64,000 nt of DNA from Paralichthys olivaceus (lineage: Eukaryota; Chordata; Actinopteri; Pleuronectiformes; Paralichthyidae): positions 25,858,501-25,922,500 of the forward strand of contig NC_091093.1 in assembly GCF_024713975.1 (NCBI RefSeq), in the 5' to 3' direction. The first letter of the stretch is position 1. Each line of letters begins with the position of its first letter. The notes under the pieces are model-generated. The model was not told the DNA's origin, made no database searches, and saw only the letters and a program-made list of their open reading frames with translations. Below, one piece after another: positions 12,201 through 25,524 of the stretch. The position numbers were made by a program, and so were the translations under genes.

Positions 12201-15200
12201 TACTTATTTATTCAAGCACTGAAATAACGTGTCTGACTGTCTCACAGTCCCAAGTACAGAGGGAAGTATTGTCTGGGAGAACGCCGACGTTACAAGGTGT
12301 GTAACATCTCACCGTGTCCTCACGACCTGCCCACGTTCAGGAGCGTCCAGTGTGGTCACTTTAACAGCATGCCCTACAAGGGCAAGTTCTACAAGTGGGA
12401 ATCAGTCATCAACAGAGGTGAGCAGGATAAACCTCTGCGGCAGTATTTAGACCTCGGGCATGAAGGGATGAAGGGATTGGAGCTTCGCCCCCAAGTAATC
12501 ATACCATCACCCCAATGTTATTGTAGCTACTTCGCCGTCCAGCTAATTGATATTATCTGGCAAGTTAAATATATGAACTTTGGTCATTCTTGTGCAGCAT
12601 ATTTTTTCATCCATATCACATTTTCATCTCTTTATTTAATTTTTTTTGTAAGTCAACCCTTGTGAGCTGCACTGCCGTCCGCTCAATGAACACTTCTCTG
12701 AAAAGATGCGGGACGCCGTCACCGATGGAACGCCGTGCTACGAAGGCAACAAGAGCCGAGACATGTGCATCAATGGCATCTGTAAGGTACTGTGACTATT
12801 CCACGTGCATCCGATAAATAATGTCTTGTTGTTCTCTGTACATTTATTTCATCATTTTTTTGCCATGAACATCGTGAAACCCTTTCTAACCTTGTTATAT
12901 GGGTTCTATGCAAATACAGTCATTATTATCCCCCAACAACATCACTTGATTATTCAATCTATGTATCCTGTTCATTGCCGTGGAGATTTGTTTGTCATGC
13001 AGTTTGTTTAGTTGACCCTCGGCGTGTTTTTTCCACAGGCGAGTGCTATACATCTGACATTCTGTATGAAAATGAGCCTGTTGATAGAAAACCGTCGAGG
13101 CTGTTATCGCTGGCGATAACAAGCTGCTCTTGTCTATCACCCTGGGGCAAAATGCCAGTAACCGATACAGACACTGTTTGGATAGTGAGTGGACAGTAAT
13201 CTCAGACCTTGGGCTCTGAGTTTCTGACATTTTCTGACCTTTTTTTGTCAAGCACCTGCATTTTTTCCACCTTACCTGTTTCATTTATGTTTAGGAGACT
13301 CGATGTAACAGCAAAGGCCTTATTAGTGTTTTGTTTTCGTTGACCATTAAAAAATACACATCTGTAATCCAAGAGATTCACCTCAAATATGAATAATACA
13401 TTTAGGGCATAGACTGTATACGAGGATGGACGTCGCAAAATTGACCCCTGGTGGCTGGCTACAGTATAGGTCATAAACTCTACCTCCTCCTTGCTAGTGG
13501 ATGAGACATTAGAATGGGTTTTATATATCATATATATGCTATATACTTATATTTCTCCATTGTAGTGTTGCTATTAGTATGCAAGTAAAAGACTCAGTAC
13601 ATCCTCCGCAGCTTGTCTTGTAAAGTGTGCCTCCCTGCACCAGGTGGAAGGAGCCAGCCCACAGCATGGGGGTGGGGTTATAGTGATGAAGCAGCGCAGA
13701 AGAATAGCAAGAGATTTTCACTTGTATTATCCGGCTGAGGAGGTCAAAGGTACAAGAGGCATGTTGAGGCAGTGCTCTGCGCTGCTTTTTTTCTTTCACA
13801 CATTGACATAAGCATGAAGGGAATCGTCTCACACCTGCAGACTGGTGGAGGGTGAGTTGACCTGTGATTAACAGTGCATCATTCAAAAGCAAGACACCTG
13901 TCAGCATTAGTAGTTACTGACAAACTTACACTGGGTTGTCACAGTCTCTTTGAGCACTCCGGACACCAGCTCCACACGTCCTCGAACAGGCCGACCACTC
14001 GCTCCAGGACGCCCAGCCCCCGTTCACGCTCTCAGGGTGGAATCCAAATGGAACACACTCCCCACTGAAACACCACTGATAGAAAAAACACATCAAAACT
14101 CTTGATTTTACACGACATCTGGTATCTGCTTCTGTATTTTCTGTGTCATCATCACTGTAAGGTTTATTGTGAATGTTGCATTGTGGGATTGACATTGCTG
14201 TTTGTGTGTCACAGAAGCTAGGCTGCGACTATGTGATTGACTCCAGCGCTGTAGAGGATCGCTGTGGGGTTTGCCATGGTAACGGCTCGACCTGTACTAC
14301 TGTGAAGAAGACGTTTGAGGAGAGTGAAGGACTTGGTATGTTTCTCATGTGTTTGGTTTAGGTTTCATACAGAAGACGTTGATATGTTACAGCAAGAAAA
14401 GCACATGTGTCAATAATAAAACGACTAATGGTGCAACACTATCTTTACTTATACTAATACTATCTATTCACGATACATGAGGATATCTTGTGTTTCAGTT
14501 TCACTTACATTAAATGTAATGTCCTTCAGGCTATGTTGATATCGGACTGATCCCAGAGGGAGCCTGGGACATCCGGATTGAGGAGGTGGCTGAGGCTGGG
14601 AATTTCTTGGCACTACGGAGCGACAACCCAAACAAGTATTTTCTGAACGGCGGCTGGACGATCCAGTGGAATGGCGAGTACAAGGCAGCGGGGACGGTAT
14701 TCACCTATGTGAGGACGGGACACCTGGAGAACCTGACGTCTCCCGGGCCCACCACGGAACCACTGTGGATTCAGGCAGGCTGAATAGCTTCACCTAATGT
14801 TTCCGGTGTATTTTGTCCCTTTGTGTCAAAACATCACAATCGCCCCCTGGTGGCTGGCTGCTAGATCATAAACCCACCTGCTCCAAGTTAATAGGAAAGA
14901 TTAGGAAAGAAAAAAAAATTCTATGTACACGATATATCTTATATATATAAAACGTCTCCCCAAGAATCCCATGAGTCTGAATTGTGTTTATATTTCCCAG
15001 ACAAAGCGGTTTCATAAAGGCTCAGTGTGTAGAGTTTAGTGACATCTCGTGGTGAAGCTGCATGTTGCAGCTGAATACCCTTCACCTCACCCTCCCCTTC
15101 CCCTCACCCTCCCCTTCCCAACATGAAACAGAACCTGCTGAGGCTTCAGTCTTTATAAAAACTCAAAAAGTGTTTAGTTTGTCCAGTCTGGGCTACTGTA

Positions 15201-18200
15201 GAAAGAACATGGCTGCCTCCATAGAGAGGACCTGCTCCCGAAGTAAATAAAAAGTATTGAAATGAAAAAAAAAAAAAAAAGTGTACAATTTAGACAAAAC
15301 ACACTGGTGAAAATATCACTAGGATTACTTTATATTCAATTACTACCAATAGATCCCTTTAACCAAATCCTACACACTGAACCTTTGAGGTGGAAATATA
15401 AAAAGGAAATATGCAAAGTATATTGTTAATTTGTGATTTAGTTCCTGAGGATAGTTTATCGGATAGTTTTGTTTGTATTTTGCAGAATTTGTGAGATTTA
15501 TTTTTTTTTTTTGTGCTACAGCTTCTCTTTCAGGAGACCAATCCAGGAGTGCGGTACGAGTACACAATCAGTCAGAATTTCTCACAGGACAACAACACAC
15601 CAGTTTTCTTCTGGAAATATGGTTCATGGGCTGAGTGCAGTGTCACCTGTGGAGCAGGTGAGACAAATAACCGACCTCAGGTTCTGCCATAAATAGTCAT
15701 CAATAGACTCATCTCCTCAGTCTGTTCAGTTCCTGTCTGCATCAACATTTCTGACAACTAGAACAACTACCTTTCTTTCCCGTGCTTTGGTCCATTGGCC
15801 TCATTTAACCCAGAGAGTTCTCCGACTCCTTTTGCTTCTCCTGTTGCCAAACCCACTTATCATTTTTAGAAAAGTACAGAAGCACTAAGCCGTCCTTCTT
15901 GACTCCAGCTCTTCGAGTCGATCGCCTCAATCAACCCACGGAGCCCTTAGTTGGTGAGGGGCCAGCCTGCGCTGTATCTCATTTCTTCCTCAGGGATAAT
16001 TGGTTTTGTGCACATTACCCTGTTCCCTTTCAATCAGCACAGTCTGCACAACAAACACATCGTACCCAGACAAAAGACGCCCATGCAGAAAGTTTTGTAT
16101 GATGTGATTTTGAAACAGCGGCTCCAGTAATAACTTCTGCATCACCTGCCTGACTCAGACAGTCTCGAGTCCTGGGCCAATATATCTGGGCAGTGAAACT
16201 TTTATGGACATGTACAGTGAAACCCAGCCAGATATTTTCGAAAGCAGTGGCCCGTGTAATGATTTAGAAAATATAGTGAAAGCACCTCTGAGCAGAAAAA
16301 AGATTTGAAGCAGCATAAATATAAATATAAATATATATATATATATACAAATATATACGATATCAATCTATACCACTTTACTATATGTAATATCTATATA
16401 TCTATCTATATATCTGTATACAGAAATAGAGACGTATGAATCTTTATGAAGCTGTTTAATGAGTCATCACTCGTTCAGCTGTCCTTCGCTGTGCAGTTTT
16501 ATTCTGGTAGTGTTGACCTGTGTGATGGACATTGAATTTCAATCAGAGGCTTTACAGCGTGACTGAAAGGAACAAAGACACTGTTGGTTTGTCCAGATGG
16601 ACGAATGTAGGATTTGAAAGCTTGTCCTATTGGGACTGAAAAGTAAATGTATCATAGGTTTTCAAAGACCATCAACTGGCTTGACTGTTGGAAGTGTTTG
16701 ATTATGTCTCTTTAATAGAAAATCTCTATTTGAGCCAGTTTACTGCTGAACAGGCCTGAAATAATTATACTGATTATTTCATTAGCATCATACTGCTGGG
16801 CGTCACTTCATTTCTATGTTATTGATGCCAAACAGTTTTTACGATACAGTTGGTGTGAGTCAGTCTCAGTAGGATTTTGTTAAACATGTTTAATTTGTTC
16901 AGACAGTGAGGACCAGGGAAATTATATTGAACTAAGAGTCTGACGAAATCTCAGTGGTGCTTTTCCTGCCATAATTTCCTCTCTTTTATTCATGGGAAAT
17001 AGGGGATGATAGAAACCATATAAAAAATCCCTTCTTTAAATCTCCCCTAACTATTTGAACTGCAGGAGTTAAAATCATTGTACATCACACTTCCTATCAA
17101 ACACCCAGTCCAGCGGCTGATGCCAATGTGAAGAATCTTAAGGTATCGAAAATCTATCTGTTGAAAGCTTTTTATATTAACTGTGGTTTTTAATCTGAAA
17201 TCTTTAAAATGTTGTTTGTGCGATTGGTTTTCCTTGGGCTGGGGAAAAAAACAGTATCAAGCTAGTGTGGGAAAATCCGTGTGGGTTTACACACATTCTT
17301 TAAAGTTCTATCTGGTCTTTGGGGTCCAGAGTTGGATGCAGGTTTGGAGATGAAACGTATCTCTGTAAAAGCCACTAGAAGAGCAGCTGTTGTTTTCATC
17401 GCAGCGTTGCAGAGTCTTTTCTAATAAGGGATCAATACAGCATCAGCACCGGCTGAGTGAGATGCGAAAAGTGTGCCTTAAATACAGTAAAAGATATTGT
17501 ATGAACAGAGAAGTGCTTTTTGAGCAATAAACCTAAATCTCAGACATTAGCCCTGGACTTGTTACGAATATGAACCCAGAGGTCCTTCAGTAAACACTAT
17601 ATATAGATTTCTCCTTTAAATAATCCACTTTTACTCCACCTCCTCTCATAAAGCACAGAGACAAAGCTCAACCACCTTCAAAATGCATTGGATCACACTA
17701 TCTGCAGCGCAAGATGTCAGAGCACGATCTGTTCACTTAGAGTGGAAAGAAGGCCATTTAATCAAGGTGGATTTCAGTGTTTCCCACATGATCATTCTCA
17801 TCCCACCTCCATCTGGCGTTCAGTCCAACCGTAGCTGTCCTGTCATTCAAGACGTGTTTTTGAAGATGGAAGTAAGCCATCAGAAATGCATTGTGGCCCT
17901 CAACGGGCTCCTGATCAGGTGGCACGCAGAAGTGAGAGGTGTCTCATGCTCATGGGTGGAAATCCCCTCAGGAAGACGAGAGTAGTGATGGACAGAGATA
18001 AATCTATCACAGCCTCAGGAATCAAATCGTTTTATGTGTTGCTTTGTGTAATTCTGACGGAAATAGAGCTCAGTATTTCTGATAGAGATTGGCCAATATA
18101 TATACAGTATATTAAAAAATTGCGATATTTATATATGTCTTTATCAAACCCTCAAGACAAATATGTACTTGAGAATTGAAATTTTACCATTTAACCATAA

Positions 18201-21200
18201 GCTTTATTTAAAATAAATAACCAAATACAACCTAATATATAAATCTTGAACTAGTTTAGTTTTTTTACATGAAGTATGAACATAGATTTTCTCACTGAGG
18301 CAGGAAGAAAAACACATTTGTTTTCATTTATATAATTCTGTGTTAGTTGTGTTACTGTCAAATATATATTTCCTCATTATGGTGAGAGGTATTAATTAGA
18401 GAGAGTATTATTGTTTTTAATTATGTCTAAGAGCCATAAGCCATATTTTATATTTATTTCTGATGATGTATTCCGGTTTAATGAAGTAGAAATGTGTTGC
18501 TGTGTCTTCAGTCATGTTATTTCTCCTTGATTCTTAATCACACACCAGTGGTGTCTCTTCAGGTTTTTCATTTTTCTTTCCTCTCCTCCCTCTGGTGTTT
18601 CAGGTGTTCAGAGGCAGATTGTTCACTGTGTGGAAAAGACAACAGGGATCGTGGAGGAGCAGTTCTGTGACCCCTCAACCCGACCCGACGATAATAGAAC
18701 CAGCTGTAACAAGGACCCGTGTCCAGCCACGTGAGTTCATGTGATTAAGCAGATGACTCACACGCTTGTTTTTGAAATAAAAGGAGCAAACACTAATTAT
18801 CCAAGACACCAAACCCAACTGCAGAGGGTGTAACATGTGATTGTACAGCAGAAAAACATGCTGTTTTAATTATAAATCAGTTTTATTTACCAGACTTGTC
18901 CAGTGTTTTAAGGAGGGCTGTTACCTTGATCTTCGGTTCAGTCTAAATTCCTCACATAATTAATAATGGGCCTCCATGTGCTGTTTAGTCTTTCAATATG
19001 TTAATAGTTATCTTTTCGAATCAAGGGCTCGATAATATTCTTCCATCGAGCTGTGCTTTAAATTTTCTGGCCAAAAGCAGAGGTCTGTAAATGTTTGTTT
19101 ATCAATTTGTGATTATAGGTTTGACCTCTTTAATCTCTCTGCATTTCCAAAAGCAACAAAAACAGATGTTTGCCTGCATTCTGTGCATCTGCAGTTTTTT
19201 TGTGTCGTGTTATCCACTATTTCGTTCTTCTGGACTTGTTTACACCTTTTCAACCTGACAGTTTGTTTTGAAAGATCCGTACTCACAGAGAAATCTTGGT
19301 TATTTTAAAAGGGTGTGAAGAGATTTCTCAGACGGGACAGGTGTAAAGTGTCACAGCTGGCGTGTTGCTGCACTGACATCAAAGCATCGACGCTCTTAAG
19401 ATTATTCCACTCCCACACTTTTCTCCGCACCAAAGTGCAGCAGCAGCTTGTTAACGTGCGGTCGTAACGGCTCCGTTTCCTCTCAGACACGTCCAGATAA
19501 ATGTGTCAGCATCAGGCCCGTCGCTGCAGATGAGAAGTGAAAGAACAGTCTGTGTCTTTTAATCTTTTTTTTTTATGTAAGATATATATTTATATTATAA
19601 TTTTCATAAGTGGTAATCAATTAAACCCACAAGGAAATCCAGTTTCTTATGAAGAAGCACAAATTGCCCTGTGCCTGTCATCAGTGAACAGCTGGAGTTA
19701 TATTGTGTTTTTGATTTGAAGTGTTTTATTCCCACTGTTAGAAATCAGCAGATTAATGCTGGTAATTAATTATGTGTAATTGTTTTGGGGCTGGTGTGAG
19801 TACATGTCCCGTGTGGTGGTGATGAAGGACAACAACTGTGGATAATAAGCTGCTAGGCAGCTGTAAAATGACCTCACCACATGAAGTTTCACGCTCCACT
19901 ACCAAATATGATTTCTGGTCATTTTATGAAAAAACCCTCAGTCACGCTGAGTTTTGAAATTAAAATATCACCAACATATTCAGCCTCAAACATCTCAGTC
20001 TGTTCCTCTTTCTGTCTCTGTTGCCCTTGAGTGAGCATCCTAACAATGGTTGTTCATTTGTGTTACAACAACTTGTCACAACAACTGTGCAGCCGAAAAT
20101 GTGCGTCATGTTTTGTTTTCCTTGAAAAATCAGGCTCCTGCCTTTCTTTACCACCTTTTTACCCCCCGTTAGTCTGATCTCTGCAGGGCTCTATGCCAAC
20201 TGTTCCAAAACCACAACTTGCTACTAAACAGCTTTTTCCTTTTGGACCCCTGGGCTCTGGGACTCCCTGCCTGGAAATCAATCTCAGGCAGACACACTTT
20301 TGAAATGTCTACTCAATACTCACTTTTATTGTTTGGTGTGTTCCATTTGTTTAAACTTATTTTTGTTTTTGATTTTATAAAAAAAAAGGTAGGATTATTA
20401 GTATTATTGGGACACAATATTGAAATTGCTATAGATTGCTATCACATATATCCATCTATAGCTGTAGAAGAATAGACGAATGACATATTGGGCCAAAAAC
20501 CGTAATTATCTCTAATGAGGGACTCTGCAATTAGGTGCAACTTGATTAAATGTAAGAACCTTGGCAGAGGTTTGCTCTCTGCTGAGTGCCATTACAACAG
20601 TAAACTGGACATGTTTGTGTGTCTGTGTGTAGATGGTGGGTCGGGGAATGGCAGAAGTGCTCGGCCAGCTGTGGGAGCTCGGGCCTGGCTAAAAGGACCG
20701 TGCTCTGCATCCAGGCAGTGAGTGTGGAGGAGCAGAAAGCCCTGCAGCCCAGCGAATGTGAGCACATGTCCAAGCCTGAGTCTCTATCCTCATGCAACAC
20801 AGACATCCCCTGCCCTGCAGACTGGACCGCTGGCAGCTGGTCAAAGGTGAGCCTGAGTCTGTGAAGGTCTGGTTTGTCAGCAGCTGTGTTGTTTCATTAA
20901 AGAGGAAAAGGTTTCATATTCTACTTGTATTTCTTCTTTTGTCAACGTATCCAAATAAGTTTCTACAACTCTTTGAAAGTAAAAAATGCTAGAAATGTAA
21001 CTATGACTCACAGACACAAACTGTTCTTGTTGTTCTGCAGCTCACTTCTGTCCTTTAGGAATGTCAACAGGGTAACGGTAACAATCCTGACCCTGAGACC
21101 TTTGGCAGCACCTCTCTACACTGATATGTTTTAATATATGTAGTATTTCAATTGAAAACGTAAGAAGAAAGTTGCATTACTTTTTAGTTTTAAATGCAAT

Positions 21201-23844
21201 TTCATGATGGATGTATTGAACAATATTGAGTGAAAAAGTACTGATATTGCGAGAATACAGAAAATGAGCATTTAGGACATTACCAGTTGGGAGAATCGCT
21301 GGAGTTCTACTCCCTCTGGACGTAAAATCTTGATGAGCAGTCTCATTTCTTGAGAAACTATGAAATCTATTTTAGTAGCACGCAGATGTAGTGTCGCAGT
21401 TTACTAGAAAACATTTTCTCCTTCTCAAAAAAGACAATTTCCTCCAAGTCAATGATGTTCTTCCCTTGGAAAAGACTTAGTTTCTCTCACAATCTTCTTA
21501 TGTGGTGCTGATGAGTCAAAAGATTAAGTATTACATTATTCTTGAAACCTGTAATTAAGAATAACTTAATATACTTCACATTCCTCCTCTCTTCATAGGC
21601 ATCAGACGGATCTTGTAGCCTAAAATTCTGAATACATTCTTATAATATTAGGACTTAATTCTGGAAATCTCAATTTTTTTCCCCAGTTTGTGTATGTTTT
21701 TAAACCAAACTGTAAACTTCTCATCCTGGAGAAACACCAATCGTGCTCCGGACGTAATCAGCATTGTTCCCTCTCCTCTTTCCTGCAGTGTTCACTTACT
21801 TGTGGAGGAGGACTTCGTCGCCGTAATGTAACCTGCTCTAGAAACACAGGCGTTGACTGCGACCCCCAACAGAAACCTCTGGCCGTCAGCTCCTGTTACA
21901 CTCAGGACTGTCCGCAGGTTGTGGAAAACTTCGGAGGTAACGATTGGTCTGGGAGCGGCTGGCCGAGCAAAGAGGTGCTGAATGAAATCAACTCCATACC
22001 TGAAGTTAAACCTCCCTCTAAATACAGCACCACCAGAAGCCAACCAAGAACTCACAATGACCTCAGTAACACTGTGGAGGGAGATTTCCACTACCACAAC
22101 AACATTGAAAATATTAATCACAACACTGTCCAAGTTGATGATTTTTACTACGACTATAACTTCATCAACTTCCATGAAGACTTGTCGGACGACTTTGAGG
22201 GCGATGGGAACGATTCGGAGGACAGTCACAGGTTAGATCCCCCAGAGGAGGACACGTCAACCCGCAGCACGAATGAAAACGCCCACATGGGAAGCACAAG
22301 AGCCCCCACGGCTGCTTCAGATATTTTTACAATTTCAAAGGCCACTGCCCACACAATGAACACTGAAAAGCCACAGAGCACAAATCTGGACAATGTGAAG
22401 GACGGCGGAAACTCAGGAGCAAAGGAGTCTGCACCAACGAATTCTGAAAATGTGGACGACTTTCTCTCAGAGGATTATTTCCTGCCTGTGTCTGCCACTC
22501 GCTCTCCGCCATTGTCTACAACTCAGCATTCACAAGCGATAAATGAGAGACAGGACAATGTGTGGTGGCCTGAAAACATGAGCACAACGCCGAGTCTGGA
22601 ATCCACCACAGAGGAGCCGACACAGGATGTGACACGGAGACAATACGTGGAGGAGAATGACAATAATTATGACTATTTCACAGAGGAAGAAACTCACACT
22701 GAGGATGAAACTGTGACTCCAAAACACCCTGCTCCTACTCCCAGATACCAAACAGTTATCAGCACTATTGTTGCTTCAACAGTGATCGAACAGGAGGAGG
22801 AGAAAGATGATTATTATGATAATGAATACAGTTACAATGAAGAGAGAACACCAGGTCCAGATATCTCTGCAGACCCAGATGATGAAGAGAATCCAGAACC
22901 TTTAGGTTCTCCCTCACCAGAAACTATAATTCATGTAAAGACACAAGTCCAGCTGGAGGAGCGTGCTTCAGAAATACCTCAAACAACCAGTCGACCAACA
23001 ATCATTTCTTTAACATCGGAGGATCTGCACTTGGGTCGGACTGATTTTAATGCGGTATTTTCCACTAGTGAGGGAGAGTCATGGGGTTCTGACCTTGACC
23101 TCAGCACAACCTGGAGTCCTGCCTCTCAGAGATCCACCGCTCTCCCCTCTCCCATTCTGCACATCTCAGGAAGCCGAGAGGCCTCCGATGACTCCACATC
23201 ATTAACTGGTACAGACATCATACCTCCCACAAACCTGGAGGGAGCCACTCGACCTTCTCCAGCTGGGTTCCTTCCAGCTGCGATAAAACAGATACCTACA
23301 CAAACTGCTTTCACTGAGACAACTGGAACAGACTCCACATCCCAGTCTCCACCGTTTGATTTGGCTGATTTTGACTACAACGAAATACTCGTTCCCCCGA
23401 TGGCGAGGAGCAGCGGTGACAGCGACCCTGGTCCTTCTCATCACTTCCCGACAGCCTCCGCAACGACCCCTGAATTCAGCACAAAACAAGTGGAATCAAC
23501 TCATCCACCTCCGCTGAGGCCACGTCTCCCAGTTCCAACATCTGACCAAACTTCAGCTGCCACGCCACCCACCACCGCTGCCCACTGGGTCGCCGCCAAC
23601 TGGAGTGCCGTGAGTTAATCTGCACATCCGCTGTGTTCCACTGTTGATATCACATCTGCTTTTTGTTATTCAGGCACAGCCTCCAGTTTTGGTTCATGCA
23701 CACATTCATCTGAAATCTCTATAGAACACAATCTGGTATCATGTCAGTGTATGCGATGATTCTCTCGACTCTCACCCCTGCTGTGTTGGATATAGGAATT
23801 TTCAGAATTTGCATTTATTTGCATTTCGTCTGAAAGCCAGACCC

Positions 23845-23879
<35 letters not shown>

Positions 23880-25433
23880 CACAATCTCAGGATTCCACAC
23901 GATTAGCATTGTTGTCACTGAGGCTCATTGTGCATCATGAAGTTTAAGTGGTGTTAAAGTTCTTCTGGTAATGCAGTGCTCCACCAGCTGTGGTCTTGGT
24001 GCGATCTGGAGGAGTTTGGCATGCAGCACTGGCTCCGACTCCGACTGTGATCCAGCCAAGAGGCCCGCACCGGCCCAGAGGTGTTACCTCCGCCCCTGCT
24101 CCATGTGGAAAGTTGGGGAATGGAGTAAGGTGAGACTACTACCAAGATGTTTTTTATGACATGAGTGTTGTTTTACCTTTTTTTTTTTGGGAAAATTGAT
24201 ACCCCCAAAAAATAGCTGGATTGTTAAAATCCTATTTCTGTTTAATACGCACAGTGCTAACTCTGCTTTAAAATCCCTCTCCATACATACAGATTTACTT
24301 TCAATACATTTTCATTGTATTTTGTTTAATTTTAAAATAACGAGCAGATAGATGAGATGTGCTGCACAAGTGAGGCAATCAGAGAGAGAGAAGCACTTGT
24401 AGTATAGAGTGAGTGATTTATTATTAATGGGTATAAGTCTTTGAAGACATCTGGACGTCTTTTAAATCAGTTTTCACAGAACAATGTCATTATTCTTTAA
24501 TGTGTCCTTTTTATTTTCAATAATTAATTCCAGCCACTGTTTCTTTTTGTTTTTAATCTGTTGTTGTGTTGAAGTACATTTATTTTGTGCACTATTGTGT
24601 TTTTTGTCCCCTCTTGTATTTAGATTAGAATTTTTTTTTTTTACTCCATTGCTGCCCACATTTTATTTAAAACATTTTTTAAATACAGTGAGATCCAAGA
24701 ATAGGTGTGATTCACAGAGACATTTTCATAGCGCATAATGGAATGAGCAGGGATTAAAGACCTATGCATAGAAACATGCTTCCTCAAAAAAGGTTAAGTA
24801 CACTGCTATTTTTCAAAAAGGGCTGAAGCTGCACTGACAAGATACTTGCGTGAACAGCTTGAACTGGGCTCCCCGACAGAAGAGATCGTGTGTCTCAGTT
24901 GGACTTTCCCGGTTAAGTATAGGATAAGTAAATAATAATTTCAAGAAGACTTCAGTCAGTCAGGTCAGAAGTCATCCAGGTGTAGTAAGTCAAAGGTCCT
25001 GAAAGTGCTGTTTAGCCTTGAAGACATATTTGCTGCTCATCCATCACATGAAGCTGTCCTCAGTTCTCCAGCGTCTATGACTCACTTCTGGACAATTATA
25101 AGCTCAAGTACCCAAAAAATCTATGAGCAACAGTCATCTGTGTATTTTCCCAGTGCTCCAAGAACTGTGAAGGTGGCGTTAAATCCCGAGAGGTCCAGTG
25201 TTTTGACATGAGGGATCAGAGACCCCTCCGACCTTTCCACTGCCGGGCAATGTCCTCCAGGCCTCAAACCCAAATACCCTGTGACTTTCAGCCATGTCTC
25301 GACTGGTACTCCTCCTCCTGGGGTCAGGTGAGTAGCAGCTGTAGCAGCAATAACAATATTGATTGAGTTGACTGGAGTGATGCTGATAATTACCACTTAT
25401 AGAAACCTTGAGCAACCCACCCAGTCAATATTG

Positions 25434-25524
<91 letters not shown>

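Larger units (their letters stand above)
12787..14214 (+). other. adamts7 intron (1.4 kb) holding the antisense exon copy
   Basis: Contains a fragment of the 'CATAGACTGTATA..GGATGGACG' repeat (about 13405-13530) and the right arm of the inverted duplication (13826-14116). An unrecognised stretch lies between them. The minus-strand open frame at 13926-14195 is the duplicated exon with flanking intron read through. Confidence 0.8.

Noticed and set aside
13926..14195. Minus-strand open frame with a thrombospondin-like sequence, as a separate antisense gene
   Set aside because: It is the inverted copy of adamts7 visible exon 4 with adjoining intron; no other antisense exons, start or promoter accompany it.
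21690..21788. Upstream extension of the mucin-exon open frame
   Set aside because: Chance intronic extension; the polypyrimidine tract and CAG at 21788 plus TSR4 homology place the exon start at 21789.
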